64,000 nucleotides of DNA from positions 50,921 to 114,920 of the forward strand of contig JBFXDD010000013.1 of NCBI GenBank assembly GCA_050181465.1. The letters are read 5' to 3'. Origin of the DNA: JACRLW01 sp050181465. Lineage in GTDB: Bacteria > Planctomycetota > UBA1135 > UBA2386. Made by a program: the position numbers and the translations under genes. Of this stretch, positions 1-10,072 are shown piece after piece (position 1 is the stretch's first letter; the number at the start of each line of letters is the position of its first letter). The notes under the pieces were generated by a model. That model searched no databases, had not been told where the DNA came from, and saw only the letters and a list, made by a program, of their open reading frames with translations.

Positions 1-2
1 TG

Positions 3-3000
3 TCCCTCGCCGGTCGCAACAACGAAGCGCGGGACGAGTATCGGCGTGCCGCGGAGTGCGCTCCGCTCCAGCGCGAACGGAGCTTCGCCTACGCGCGCGT
101 GCTCGACCTCGCCACGGATGCCGCGGAGCTGCGGGAGTTCGTCGCCCAGTGTCGAGCGACACCACGAGCCGACGGCGACGCCGACCTGTTGGCGATGTTC
201 GACGCGATCCGCCGGCTGGGGGATGGTGATCTTGCAGTGTCGACACTCGCTTCCGATCGCGTTCAGGCCGACAGCGAGATGCTCGGCGAAGCGATGCGGT
301 TGTGCGTCGAGTGCGGACGCACCGAGCCGGCGATCGCAGCGGCACAGACCCTGCTCGCACGCGACCCGAGCGATGCGCTCCTGCGAGGCGCGCTGGCGCT
401 GCTCTACACCGATCTCGATCGACCGGCCGATGCGCGCGCGCTGTTGGTCGACCGGATGCCTACGGCATCGCCTCGCGAACTGCTGACGCTGATCGCCACG
501 GCGAGTGAACTGGGCGACGAGCCCGCAGTCGCGCACGGTGTCGCCATCACTGCGGCAAGCGAGTCCGAGAGCCTGCGCCTCGACGGACTGCTGGCCGAAG
601 TGGCCATGCTGCGAAAGGACCGCCGGGACTCGGAAGCCAGCGAGCGCCTGTTGGCCGCACGCACGAGGGTCGCGCAACCGGAATCGCAACTGCGACTCGC
701 CGGCGCACTCGAAAGCGTCGGCCGGACCGCGGAAGCGATCGAACTCCTGCGCCAAGTCCGACGCGAGAAGCCGACCGAGGACGTCAGCCTCCGCCTCGCC
801 TGGCTCCTGTCGAACAGCAGGGACGAAACGGAACGAAAGGAGAGCATCGATCTCTTCCGAGAGGTGTGGCTGACCGCCGGAAGCGCGGCACGGCGATCCC
901 AGGCCCAGGAGCGTGTGCTCGATCTGGCGTCGCGAAGCGGGACTCTCGCCGACCTCGCGATCGAACTCGAGGCGGCGGTCGCCGACCCGGCGACACCCGA
1001 TCGCGACACCAAGCGCGAGGCGCTGGTGAGGATCTGGGTGCGCGCAATGGATGGCTTCGGCGCGCGGGACGTGCTGCTCGCGTGGGCCAAGGAATCTCCC
1101 GAGCACGCGATCGATGCATGGCAGGCGATCGCACAGGCTTGCCTGGAGACCGACGACTTCGCCGGACAAGAGCGTGCACTCGAGCACCTCGTCACGATCG
1201 ATCCACAGAACGAGCTCGACTATCGCCAGCAGCTCGTCCTCTCATTCCTCGAACGAGGACGGGCCGGTGAGGCACGCGCGATCGTGCGCGCGCTGTTGAC
1301 CCGTGATGCGAAGCCCGATGGAGCGACGCTCGAGTTCGCCGCCGGCATCCTCGGCATGGCCGGTCGTCCCGCCGAAGCCGCCCGGCTCTACCGTCGAGCC
1401 TTCGCCAGCGACGGCACCCGCATCGAAACCTTGTTGCTGTGGGCCAACGCGATGCGCGATCAGGGCAAGTCGGCCGAAGCGGTCGGCACCTGCGCGATCC
1501 TGCTCAGCTCCGCGGTGCCCGCCGACCTGTTCTTGGTCGCCGTCGACGGCCTGCTCAATCTCGGCGCCGAGGCGTCGACATTGCGCTATGCGGCGCGTGC
1601 GCTTCGTCGCCGGATCGCGCTCGAACCCGATCGCGTCTATCTGCAGCGTGCACTGCAGGACCTGCTCGAACAGCTCGGTGACGCCGACGCCCGCCGCAAC
1701 TCCCTCGAGTCGACCATACTCGTGGCGGGTCAGCAGCGGTCGGCGTGGCTGCGGGAAGCGATGGACGAAGCGAGCGGCGCGCGAGACTGGCCGCGTTATC
1801 TGCGTCATGCGCGCGCGTTGCTGATGATCGGCGAAGAAGCTCCGCCGGCCGTGTTCCTCGAGATCGGCGAGACGATGCTGCGCGCCGGCGATGTGGCGGC
1901 AGCCGAACGAGCCTTCCTTCGTGCCCGACTCGCACCGGAGTTCGCCGCGGTGGAGCGACGGATCGCGACCGCCTTCGAGAGTGCCGACCGCCCGCTCGAC
2001 GCCGAGCGCGTGCTGCGCCGAATCTTGCGACGCGATCCGAACGACCTCGCCGCCCGGCTGGATGTCGCGCGGCTCGCCGAACTGCGCGGCGGTCGCGACG
2101 AAGCTCGCGCGATCTTTCTGGGCGTCGCCGTCGAGTTGACACGAGGGGAGACCTTGCCGAGCAAGGAGGCCCCGTCGCGCACCTTCAGTCGCAATGTCGC
2201 CGACAGTCTGCCGACGGTGGACACGGTGCTCGGCCATGCCGTCCGCACCGCCGATTCTCACGAACAGCTCACGCCGCTGCGGGATGCCATCCTGGCTCGC
2301 GCCGATGGCCGTGAACCATTGAGCGGTGCGGCGACGGTGAGTCTCGCGGGCCGCCTTCGCAGCCTGGGAGACTCGCTGAGCGACCCGATCGCCTCCGCCC
2401 GCGCACGCGAGCTGGAGGATGCAGCGCTGCGCCAGTCAGAGGTCAGCGTGCCGGTCAAGCAGGCGATGCTGCGCGACGCACTCGCACGCGGAGAGATCAC
2501 TCGCGTGCTCGAACTGCCCGACGAAGTTGCGAGCAAGTTCCCACTCGAACGCGTGCGAGCGCTGCTACTGGCGGGACGGCCTCAGGACGTCGTCGCGGCC
2601 GCGACGGCGGAAGGCGGCAGCAATGTGGCAGCGATCGCGCGACTGCTCGTGGCCGTCGAGCGCATCGATCTCGCGCAGTCGATCTTCGATGCTGCGGTCG
2701 AACGCGGACGCAGCGACGCCAAGGCCACGCCGGTCGACCTCGCCGGAGTGGCTGCATTGGTCGGCCGCGATTTCGACGATGCGGGCGCGCGGCGGGACGC
2801 TCTCGATCGGGCATGGTCGGCGACGGTCGCTCCGGCACAACGCCTCCAGCGCGTGCTCGCGGCACTCGATCGCATCGACGCGGCCGACAGCGAGCTGAGA
2901 CTGCAGAGCGCGCGCCGGATCGTGGACCTCGCGCGAGAGGTCAAGGATCCCAACGCGGCAAGCAACGTGCTCGACAAGCTACGCGGCACCGTTCCCGATG

Positions 3001-5108
3001 CCGAGCTCGCGCCGTTGGCCGAGATCGCGCTCGAGAAGGTCCAAAGCCCCTATCTGCTCGCGAGTCGCTGCCGTCACCTGGATCTGCTCCCTACCGACGA
3101 CGCCGAGCGACTGCTGCGCGCGGCGACGCGACCGCTGGGGAGCGAATCGCGCACTGCCATCTTGCAGACGGTGTCGGAGGGACGACTCGAGGGCGAACTC
3201 GCGAAGCGACTGATCGCGGGCTTGAGCCGTGACAAGGTCGCCATCGGAGAGCGGAACTGGCTCACTCGTGTCGCGACCTCAGCCCGCCTGGAGAAAGACG
3301 TCCTCGGCGCGGTCGCCGCGTGGCTGCTGCGGGCCGACGCCGACAACACCGCGCGCCGCCTTCTCGACTTGCGCATCGCCGACGAGCCGGCCGCGAGGGC
3401 CGCCGCCATCGAGGAACTCGCCGCCGACCTGGGCGCGGCCACCACGCTCGACTATGCATGGATGGAGTTCGCGAACTACCTCGTCGAACACACGAGTCCG
3501 AGTGAGCGCAGCAGCCTGCTCGAACGGATCGGTGCCGCTTCCGACAGAGCGCGTCGCACGCCGGCCCGATCGGTGCTGGTTGGTCTCCTGGCGATCGCCA
3601 ACGGCGACATCGAGACGGGTGCCACGGTGCTGACGGAGGTCGCGATCGCGCAGAGCGAGAACCTGAGTCTTCAGAACCAGGTGACCGGGTTGCTCGAGAC
3701 GATCGGCCGCCCGGAGGACATGTTGGCCGTCTACGCGGCCTGGGCGGCGAAGGCCACGACGATCTATCCCTTCCAAAGCAGCCGATTCGTGGAGCTGCTC
3801 CTGTCGCGCGGACGACTCGACGAAGCGCTGGCGATCCTCGATCGCACGGACGACCGCGTCGGCCAAACGACGGTGGAACGCGCGCGCCTGGCCATCCAGC
3901 TCAGCGACCCCGCAGATCGTGAACGTGAGATCACCCGCGCGCTGGCACGGGAGGAGAGGCGCGACAGCCGGATCATCGTCGCGCTCTCGTCGGTGCGCAG
4001 CAGCCATCGGCGCCACGATCCCGCACGGTTCCACCGCGACCTCGAGCCACCGCTCCCAGCGCCGCCCACGGCCGATCAGGCGAACACACCCGGTGAGATC
4101 CTCGGCTTCGCGAAGGAGGCGGCGGCGCCGCTCGCGCGGGCGATCGGACAACTCCAACCCGGTCAACGCATCGGGTCGACGGATCTGCACCGCGGCTGGC
4201 TCCGCGCGATCAGTCTGAAGGGCGACGTCGACGCCGAGGTTCGAGAAGCGATCGCTCGATTCCGTGCGAGTCCCAATGACACACACGCCCTGTCGATCCT
4301 CTGGGCTGCCAAGCAACTCGGACTGGCCGCGGCGGACATCGACTTTCACGAACTCCTGCATCGTCGATTGCTGTCGTCGGAACTCACCGACCAAACCTTG
4401 CTCGATGCCCTGTGGACCGCACATGCGTTCGGGCATGCGGAGGTCGTGCGGCGGTTGCTCGGAATCCTCCTCGCCGATCGTTCCACGGCACTCGCGCTCG
4501 ACCAGCGCGCCGAGCACCTTCCTCGATTGTTGTCGATGGCGGCACGGATCGCTCCTGAGTTGCTCTCTCGACTCCGCGCTCGCGACCGGAGCTTCGACGT
4601 GACGCTGGACGGCGCACTCTTGGCCGTCGCCGTGACGGCAGGCGAAGCGACTGCCTCGCTGCGCGTCGACTTCGCCGAGGCGATCGAGAAGGTGCGCACC
4701 GGACAGGTCACCGCGAACTCGAGCCTCATCGCCATGCCCTGGTGCGGGCTCAGTCTCCGTGACGGCAACGTCGAGGAGGCCGTCGCCGTCCTCTGCGTCG
4801 AAGACGCCACCCTACTGCGGCAGGACGGCTTCTCGCTGCTCCACTTCGAGGCCGCCGTGCCGCCGTTGTCGTCGCTGCCTAGCCTCGCCGTGGCCGATGC
4901 GTTCGCCGAACGCTTGCTCGACGCGATCGGCCGGCAGCCACGCGCGGAGTCGCGATTCTTCCTGCAACGAGTCGCCGCCCGCATGGCCGGACGGCTGGAC
5001 GAGGCCGGCGAGTCCACGCGGGCTGAGGCCCTGCGCACCCGTATCCGCGCGACGGCCGCCGGGATCGATGCACTCGAGCCGTGGCTGCGCTCGCATCACG
5101 AGCGATGA
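3..5108 (+). CDS. Giant TPR-repeat protein, 5'-truncated by the window edge
   Basis: The frame is open from the first complete codon, and the residues before the first internal Met (position 99) already read as TPR helix (EARDEYRRAAE), so the gene starts upstream of the window. About 1,700 residues are visible and nearly all are degenerate tetratricopeptide repeats, for example GRPAEAARLYRRAF and RVLRRILRRDPNDLAARLD. I see no catalytic motif. TPR superhelices normally act as protein-interaction scaffolds; the partner is unknown. It overlaps the following membrane-protein gene by ATGA, so the two are probably translationally coupled. The TPR call is firm; the function is open. Confidence 0.85.
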   Translation, partial: SLAGRNNEARDEYRRAAECAPLQRERSFAYARVLDLATDAAELREFVAQCRATPRADGDADLLAMFDAIRRLGDGDLAVSTLASDRVQADSEMLGEAMRLCVECGRTEPAIAAAQTLLARDPSDALLRGALALLYTDLDRPADARALLVDRMPTASPRELLTLIATASELGDEPAVAHGVAITAASESESLRLDGLLAEVAMLRKDRRDSEASERLLAARTRVAQPESQLRLAGALESVGRTAEAIELLRQVRREKPTEDVSLRLAWLLSNSRDETERKESIDLFREVWLTAGSAARRSQAQERVLDLASRSGTLADLAIELEAAVADPATPDRDTKREALVRIWVRAMDGFGARDVLLAWAKESPEHAIDAWQAIAQACLETDDFAGQERALEHLVTIDPQNELDYRQQLVLSFLERGRAGEARAIVRALLTRDAKPDGATLEFAAGILGMAGRPAEAARLYRRAFASDGTRIETLLLWANAMRDQGKSAEAVGTCAILLSSAVPADLFLVAVDGLLNLGAEASTLRYAARALRRRIALEPDRVYLQRALQDLLEQLGDADARRNSLESTILVAGQQRSAWLREAMDEASGARDWPRYLRHARALLMIGEEAPPAVFLEIGETMLRAGDVAAAERAFLRARLAPEFAAVERRIATAFESADRPLDAERVLRRILRRDPNDLAARLDVARLAELRGGRDEARAIFLGVAVELTRGETLPSKEAPSRTFSRNVADSLPTVDTVLGHAVRTADSHEQLTPLRDAILARADGREPLSGAATVSLAGRLRSLGDSLSDPIASARARELEDAALRQSEVSVPVKQAMLRDALARGEITRVLELPDEVASKFPLERVRALLLAGRPQDVVAAATAEGGSNVAAIARLLVAVERIDLAQSIFDAAVERGRSDAKATPVDLAGVAALVGRDFDDAGARRDALDRAWSATVAPAQRLQRVLAALDRIDAADSELRLQSARRIVDLAREVKDPNAASNVLDKLRGTVPDAELAPLAEIALEKVQSPYLLASRCRHLDLLPTDDAERLLRAATRPLGSESRTAILQTVSEGRLEGELAKRLIAGLSRDKVAIGERNWLTRVATSARLEKDVLGAVAAWLLRADADNTARRLLDLRIADEPAARAAAIEELAADLGAATTLDYAWMEFANYLVEHTSPSERSSLLERIGAASDRARRTPARSVLVGLLAIANGDIETGATVLTEVAIAQSENLSLQNQVTGLLETIGRPEDMLAVYAAWAAKATTIYPFQSSRFVELLLSRGRLDEALAILDRTDDRVGQTTVERARLAIQLSDPADREREITRALAREERRDSRIIVALSSVRSSHRRHDPARFHRDLEPPLPAPPTADQANTPGEILGFAKEAAAPLARAIGQLQPGQRIGSTDLHRGWLRAISLKGDVDAEVREAIARFRASPNDTHALSILWAAKQLGLAAADIDFHELLHRRLLSSELTDQTLLDALWTAHAFGHAEVVRRLLGILLADRSTALALDQRAEHLPRLLSMAARIAPELLSRLRARDRSFDVTLDGALLAVAVTAGEATASLRVDFAEAIEKVRTGQVTANSSLIAMPWCGLSLRDGNVEEAVAVLCVEDATLLRQDGFSLLHFEAAVPPLSSLPSLAVADAFAERLLDAIGRQPRAESRFFLQRVAARMAGRLDEAGESTRAEALRTRIRATAAGIDALEPWLRSHHER

Positions 5109-5944
5109 ACCGCGAACCGAACGCAGGGACCGCCGCGGCAACGGTCGCATGGATCGCCCGCGGCGCGCTCGCTCTGACTTTGATCGGCCAGCCGGCCAGA
5201 GTCCTGTTCTCGGGGGGCAAAGTCTTCGACGCCCTCTACACCGAGCTGCGCTGGTGCGACGAAATGACGGCGCTCGGCATCGATCGCGCGATGCTCGTCG
5301 CAATGGCCATCGGCGCACTCGTCGTGTTGTCGCCGCGGCCGCGACTTGGCTTCGTTCTGGGGGGGCTCGGACTCACCGTCACGATGATCGCCACCATGAT
5401 CGTCGAACTGCGTTGGCAGTCGCTCGTGCCGATCGAGCAAGCCCTTCGCTGGAGCGTGCCCTGGATCCTGTTGCTCTGGCTGGACCCGCGCGGGCGACCG
5501 ATTCCCGACCGCACCGATGCGGCCGTCGAGTGCCTGCGAGTCGCCGTTGCCGCGACGTTCGTCGGTCATGGCATCGAAGCCCTGGCGCGCAATCCGCACT
5601 TCGTGGACCTGATCTACTCGTTCGCGACTGCGACCGGTGGGTTGCGGCCGGACCTGGCCGTTGCGGAAACCTTGCTGAGAATCATCGGCGGCATCGACCT
5701 CGTCGTGGCACTCTTGGTCGTCACCACTCGCTGGGTTCCAGTCGCCGCATGGATGGCCTTCTGGGGGATGGCGACGGCGTTCGCTCGCGTGATCCATGCC
5801 GGACCGAGTGCGTGGCCCGAGGTGGCATTGCGCAGCGTGCACTTCGGCGTACCTCTGGCGCTCCTCGTCGTGTTCGCCAGTTCGGCGCTGCGCGCACGAG
5901 ACCCGCTCGAGAAGATCCGATCGAACGATGCGTCGACGACTTGA
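5105..5944 (+). CDS. Polytopic membrane protein of unknown function
   Basis: The start is the ATG that overlaps the upstream stop (ATGA), giving 279 residues; the eight codons upstream in the same frame lie inside the TPR gene. Hydrophobic segments fall near residues 16-32, 52-75, 82-105, 115-130, 195-215 and 240-265, which suggests six to eight transmembrane helices. A conserved-looking stretch GHGIEALARNP sits in the middle. DoxX-like small membrane proteins have similar layouts, but I cannot assign the family securely. It lies between a TPR scaffold and a phosphatase lipoprotein with overlaps on both sides, so the three products may act together at the envelope. Confidence 0.7.
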   Translation: MNREPNAGTAAATVAWIARGALALTLIGQPARVLFSGGKVFDALYTELRWCDEMTALGIDRAMLVAMAIGALVVLSPRPRLGFVLGGLGLTVTMIATMIVELRWQSLVPIEQALRWSVPWILLLWLDPRGRPIPDRTDAAVECLRVAVAATFVGHGIEALARNPHFVDLIYSFATATGGLRPDLAVAETLLRIIGGIDLVVALLVVTTRWVPVAAWMAFWGMATAFARVIHAGPSAWPEVALRSVHFGVPLALLVVFASSALRARDPLEKIRSNDASTT

Positions 5945-7157
5945 TCACTCCGTCTTCGTGCTCTGGCTCGTCCTCGCGAGTTGTTCTCGCACGGATCCCG
6001 AGCTCGACGGCGCGCAGCGCCCCCGCGCCCTCGCGCACTGGCGTGTCGTATGGACCGAGGATCCGGCGCATGAAGCACTGGTCGCCTGGTCGACGACGAA
6101 CCCGGGAACCGTTCACCAGGTCGTGATCGAACCCAAGACCGCCGCAAGGTTCCCTTCGTCGAGCGCGCGCATCGTATCCGCATCGCGGAGTGGCCCGTAC
6201 GCCCGCGACGACGCTGACCAGCACACACCGCGGCATTGGCACCACGTCGAACTCCGGGCACTCCAACCCGCGACGCACTATCGCTTCCGAATCGAATCGG
6301 ACGGCCTGAAGAGCCCGACCTTCGAGTTTCAGACGGCACCCGCGTCCGACACGGAGTTCGCATTGCTGGTCGGCGGCGACTCACGCTCCGACCGCGAGAC
6401 CCGACGGTCGATGAATCGAAGGATGCGTGGGCTCGCCGACGCGGACCCGCAGATCCTCGCATTGGTGCACGGCGGCGACTACGTCTATGACGGCCGCCGC
6501 TTCGATCTCTTCGACGATTGGATGACCGACCACGAACTGCTCGCCGACGAACAGGGTCGCATCCTGCCGATCGTCCCGACGCGCGGAAACCACGAAGCGA
6601 CCGGCGAACTCTACGACCAGGTCTTCGGTTCACCCGGCGGCGGACTGGGCAAGAACTGGTTTCGTTGCGGGCTCGGCAGCGAAGTCGGCCTCGTCGTCCT
6701 CAACACCGAGGTCCCGACCGGGGGCGACCAGATGAAGTTTCTTCAGGACAGCCTGACAGCGATGCAGGACCGCCGTTGGCTGTTGGCGAGCTACCACCAA
6801 CCTGCATTTCCCTCGGTGAAGTTGCCGTCGAGCGCGCTCGTGAACTTCGTGCCACTCTTCGATCGCTACGATCTGGATCTCGCGCTCGAGTCCGACGGCC
6901 ACACACTCAAGCGAACCGTGCCGATCCGCGACGGCAAGCCTGACCCGCGCGGCGTCGTCTACATCGGCGAAGGCGGACTGGGTGTACGCCAGCGCACGCC
7001 GGCTGGGGGTCGCTGGTATCTCCGCGACGGCGGCTTCGCACAGAGCGCGCACCACGTCTGGCTGCTCCAATTCACATCGCAACGACTCACCCTCAGTGCG
7101 ATTCTGGAAGACGGAGAGATCGCCGACCGCAAGGAACTGCTGCCCAAGATCCGCTAG
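5928..7157 (+). CDS. Purple-acid-phosphatase-like metallophosphoesterase lipoprotein
   Basis: The ATG at 5928 gives a short lipoprotein signal with lipobox LASC (Cys at residue 19), so the product is probably membrane-anchored outside the cytoplasm. An N-terminal fibronectin-like region (about residues 30-140) precedes a calcineurin-like phosphoesterase domain. Metal-ligand motifs appear in the usual order: GGDSR, HGGDYVYDG, RGNHE, YHQP and DGHTLKRT. This order and the beta-sandwich prefix match purple acid phosphatase-type enzymes, which hydrolyse phosphomonoesters with a dinuclear metal centre. The substrate is unknown. The start overlaps the upstream gene by 17 bases. The stop codon TAG lies in the CTAG end of an intergenic repeat. 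Confidence 0.85.
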   Translation: MRRRLDHSVFVLWLVLASCSRTDPELDGAQRPRALAHWRVVWTEDPAHEALVAWSTTNPGTVHQVVIEPKTAARFPSSSARIVSASRSGPYARDDADQHTPRHWHHVELRALQPATHYRFRIESDGLKSPTFEFQTAPASDTEFALLVGGDSRSDRETRRSMNRRMRGLADADPQILALVHGGDYVYDGRRFDLFDDWMTDHELLADEQGRILPIVPTRGNHEATGELYDQVFGSPGGGLGKNWFRCGLGSEVGLVVLNTEVPTGGDQMKFLQDSLTAMQDRRWLLASYHQPAFPSVKLPSSALVNFVPLFDRYDLDLALESDGHTLKRTVPIRDGKPDPRGVVYIGEGGLGVRQRTPAGGRWYLRDGGFAQSAHHVWLLQFTSQRLTLSAILEDGEIADRKELLPKIR

Positions 7158-7320
7158 TCCGGATCATTCGTGAACGTCGTCGCGAGATCGGTGCAGGTCG
7201 ATGTCCGGCAAGGAGCTGCGTCGGTCGACGACCGAAGCGTAGCCGCAGCTAGGCTGCCGGGGAGAAGCCGACACAGCGACGCGGGCGGGCGCGAGTCGTA
7301 CGGGCGCGAGTCGTACGGGC
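7154..7320. repeat. Intergenic hairpin-repeat family, copy A (right end missing)
   Basis: It begins CTAGTCCGGATCATTCGTG and continues with the core shared with the copies at 38.1-38.5 kb and 62.05 kb (GTCGCGAGATCG, GGCAAGGAGCT, GGTCGACGACCGAAGCGTAG). The right terminal arm present in the full copies is absent. In its place is a tandem 15-bp duplication (7287-7301 and 7302-7316, unit GGGCGCGAGTCGTAC). It lies between convergent genes. Confidence 0.85.
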
Positions 7321-7335
7321 CAAGTGCGGCGCCGC

Positions 7336-7791
7336 TCACTCGTCGCCGGAGCTTGCCGACTTCTTCGACTCCGACGGGAGGTCGCCGGCAGCCGCGGCGG
7401 CAGGCCGTTGCACGACCGCGGGCTCATCGTCGATCCACGCGCGCCGAAAGGTCCAATCAAGGAGATCGAAAGGCGCGCCCAAGAGAAAGTGGCCGGCCGA
7501 GGCACCGGACCCCGCGGGTGCGAAGAGGAAGTCCTCGTCGAGGCGACCCGCGTTGTCGGTGGCGAGTTGCTGGAATGGCCACGCCACGACCGCGAACGGC
7601 AAAGCCGCGACCGATCCGACCGCGCCCCCCACCCAGGTCCCCAGGGTCGCGGGTGCACGGACCCAACCGGGGCGACCCAATTCGGCGCGCGGACTCTCCT
7701 CGTCAATGCGTTCGATCAAGGCCGGGAGGCTGCAGCCGGCGACCAACATCAACGAAACCGCGGTGAGCACCCTGCGCGTCATCCGCCGCAT
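7336..7791 (-). CDS. Small lipoprotein of unknown function
   Basis: A 151-residue protein with a lipoprotein signal peptide ending VAGC (Cys at residue 20). A start three codons later (Met4) is equally possible. After the lipobox there is a Gly/Ala-rich hydrophobic stretch (GTWVGGAVGSVAALPFAVVAWPF, in part membrane-like) and a short conserved-looking segment GAPFDLLDWTFRRAW. The C-terminus is Ala/Ser/Lys-rich and low in complexity. No known domain is recognised. It is convergent with the phosphatase gene and divergent from ugd. Confidence 0.7.
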   Translation of the reverse strand: MRRMTRRVLTAVSLMLVAGCSLPALIERIDEESPRAELGRPGWVRAPATLGTWVGGAVGSVAALPFAVVAWPFQQLATDNAGRLDEDFLFAPAGSGASAGHFLLGAPFDLLDWTFRRAWIDDEPAVVQRPAAAAAGDLPSESKKSASSGDE

Positions 7792-7928
7792 GCTAGCGGA
7801 AGTTCGTGGCCGTCGCCGCTAGCTCGGTCCGATGTTTGCGACACCCCCCCACTTCTGGCTACGGTCCGGGGTTGGACGGTTCCGATCTGCCCGATCGGCG
7901 CTCATCGCTCCAAAGAACCCAAACCACC

Positions 7929-9236
7929 ATGAAGATCGCAGTCATCGGAACCGGATACGTCGGTCTCGTCGTCGGGACCTGCTTCGCGGAGACCGGCAAC
8001 CGTGTTACGTGCGCAGACGTCGATGAAGGCAAGATCCGTCGACTCAAGGAGGGTGAAGTCCCGATCTACGAGCCGGGGCTCGAAGAGCTGATCAAGCGCA
8101 ACGCCGACGAAGGCCGCATCCAGTTCACCACGGATGTGGCCGGTGCCATCCGCGACGCCAAGGTTTGCTTCATCGCAGTGGGCACGCCGATGGACGAGGA
8201 CGGTAGCGCTGACCTGCGCTACGTCCTGTCCGTCGCCCGAACGATCGCGCAGAACCTCAACGGTTACAAAGTCGTCGTGACCAAGAGCACGGTGCCTGTC
8301 GGCACCAACCGAAAGGTCCGCGCCGCGATCGAAGCAGTGATCGGCTCCAGCGCCGGGTTCGATGTCGTGAGCAATCCCGAGTTCTTGAAGGAGGGCGCGG
8401 CAATCGACGACTTCATGAAGCCGGATCGTGTGGTGATCGGCACCGACAGCGAGCAAGCCAAGCAGGTGATGCTCGATCTCTACGGTCCCTTCGTGCGCAC
8501 CGGTAAGCCGATCCTCGTGATGGATCCGGAGTCGGCCGAGATGACGAAGTACGCCGCGAACTGCATGCTCGCGACCCGGATCTCGTTCATGAACGAGATG
8601 GCCGCGATCTGCGAGCGTGTGGGGGCCGACATCAATCACGTCCGCAAGGGGATCGGCACCGACGCGCGCATCGGCTTCCCCTTCCTCTTCGCCGGTGCCG
8701 GCTACGGCGGCTCTTGCTTCCCGAAGGACGTGCAGGCCCTCGTCCGAACGGCACAGAGTCACGGCTACGAGCCGAAGATCGTGAACGCGGTCGAAGAGGT
8801 CAATGCCGACCAGAAGCGCGTGCTCTTCGAGAAGATCCGTCGCCACTTCGGCGGCAATCTCGCCGGCCGACGTTTCGCGCTCTGGGGACTCGCGTTCAAG
8901 CCGAAGACCGACGACATGCGCGAAGCTCCCGCTCTCGTGCTGATCAGCCAGCTTCGCGAAGCCGGCGCATCGGTCGTCGCGTTCGATCCCGAAGCCATGC
9001 ACGAAGCCCAGCGGCGGTTGGGCGACACGATCGACTACGCTCCCGATGCCATGACCGCACTGGAGGGCGCCGACGCGCTCGTGCTCGTCACCGAGTGGAG
9101 CGAGTTCCGTCACGTCGATCCGGAGGACATCAAGGCGCGGTTGCGCCAGCCGCTCCTGTTCGACGGCCGCAACATCTTCGACCCCGCGCGGGTCCGCGCC
9201 GCCGGCTTCACCTACTACGGCATCGGCATCCGCTGA
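7929..9236 (+). CDS. ugd: UDP-glucose 6-dehydrogenase
   Basis: Oxidises UDP-glucose to UDP-glucuronate with two NAD+, supplying precursors for polysaccharides. The ATG at 7929 places the Rossmann motif GTGYVGLVVG directly at the N-terminus; the 41 upstream in-frame codons do not look like protein. The 435 residues match the usual family length. Visible hallmarks are TKSTVPVGT, the sequence NPEFLKEG, and the catalytic thiol in GYGGSCFPKD (Cys263). The C-terminal NAD/UDP-binding half (AFKPKTDDMREAPA) is complete. It stands alone, 17 bases from a convergent gene. Confidence 0.97.
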   Translation: MKIAVIGTGYVGLVVGTCFAETGNRVTCADVDEGKIRRLKEGEVPIYEPGLEELIKRNADEGRIQFTTDVAGAIRDAKVCFIAVGTPMDEDGSADLRYVLSVARTIAQNLNGYKVVVTKSTVPVGTNRKVRAAIEAVIGSSAGFDVVSNPEFLKEGAAIDDFMKPDRVVIGTDSEQAKQVMLDLYGPFVRTGKPILVMDPESAEMTKYAANCMLATRISFMNEMAAICERVGADINHVRKGIGTDARIGFPFLFAGAGYGGSCFPKDVQALVRTAQSHGYEPKIVNAVEEVNADQKRVLFEKIRRHFGGNLAGRRFALWGLAFKPKTDDMREAPALVLISQLREAGASVVAFDPEAMHEAQRRLGDTIDYAPDAMTALEGADALVLVTEWSEFRHVDPEDIKARLRQPLLFDGRNIFDPARVRAAGFTYYGIGIR

Positions 9237-9253
9237 CGCCGACAACGCGCGGC

Positions 9254-10072
9254 TCACTTGCCGCCGCGCGCTGATTCGACGTCCGCGGCATCCTTGGCCG
9301 GAGTGCCGCGCTTGTCGAGTGCACGCCGAAGCATGCCCCGGGCACCCATCTCGTCGAGCGCCTTGCGGATGCGCTCGCCATCTTCGCCACCGCCTTCGAT
9401 ATCGGGAGTCACGGCCGCCTCGGCGTGCTCGAGCACGGTGCGGGCGCCGTCGAGATCACCGCTTTTGATGAGCGCCTTCGCGAGAGCGTCGTCAGCCTCG
9501 ATCACACGACGCGGACCGACCGCCGCAGCAGCAGCCGACCGGTAGGCCTCGACCGCGAGTGCCTTCTCGCCGCGAAGATCCAACACCCGGGCCACCCACA
9601 GGCGAGCATCGTGTGCGCGCACCGACTCGGGATCGATCGCACCGGCCTGTTCGTAGAGCTTGCCGGCCTCCTCGAGTTGCTTCAGACGCCGCAGCATCGA
9701 GGCACGTTCGAACAGCGCGCGCTGACGAAATCGTGAGTCCTCGGTCGCCAGCACCTTGGCATACGCGTCCGCCGCTTCCTCGATCTTGCTCGCACGACGC
9801 CAGCACTCGCCAGCTTCCCAGGCCGCCTTGGCCACGACATCGGCGTCCGACGCGAAATCGCTCGCGATCTGCAGGTAATCGGTCGCCGCTCGCTCCAGGG
9901 CCGCCATCCGCTCGGGCCCCTTCACGCCAACCAGGCCCTGGACTCGCTGCGACACTTCCTTGAGTCGCGCACTCGCGTCGTTCGGGTCGATCACCGGCGC
10001 CTGAGCGAGCGCCGCCACGTGCAACAGAAGGAAGGTCGCACACGCCTTCCACATCGATTGAACAGTCATCAT
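9254..10072 (-). CDS. Secreted TPR protein coupled to an ECF-like sigma factor
   Basis: The start is the ATG overlapping the stop of the upstream sigma-factor gene (ATGA at 10072-10069); a second ATG follows immediately. The 272-residue product starts with a signal peptide (VQSMWKACATFLLLHVAALA, then QA). The rest is TPR-like helical repeats, for example KIEEAADAYAKVL and QLEEAGKLYEQAGAIDPES. No catalytic residues are visible. Translational coupling to a sigma factor suggests it could be a periplasmic partner or target of that regulator, but this is inference. Confidence 0.8.
   Translation of the reverse strand: MMTVQSMWKACATFLLLHVAALAQAPVIDPNDASARLKEVSQRVQGLVGVKGPERMAALERAATDYLQIASDFASDADVVAKAAWEAGECWRRASKIEEAADAYAKVLATEDSRFRQRALFERASMLRRLKQLEEAGKLYEQAGAIDPESVRAHDARLWVARVLDLRGEKALAVEAYRSAAAAAVGPRRVIEADDALAKALIKSGDLDGARTVLEHAEAAVTPDIEGGGEDGERIRKALDEMGARGMLRRALDKRGTPAKDAADVESARGGK

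Noticed and set aside
3279..4517. 412-codon frame on the minus strand
   Set aside because: Antisense to the TPR gene, low in protein-like features, and composed of Arg/His/Gln-rich shadow sequence.
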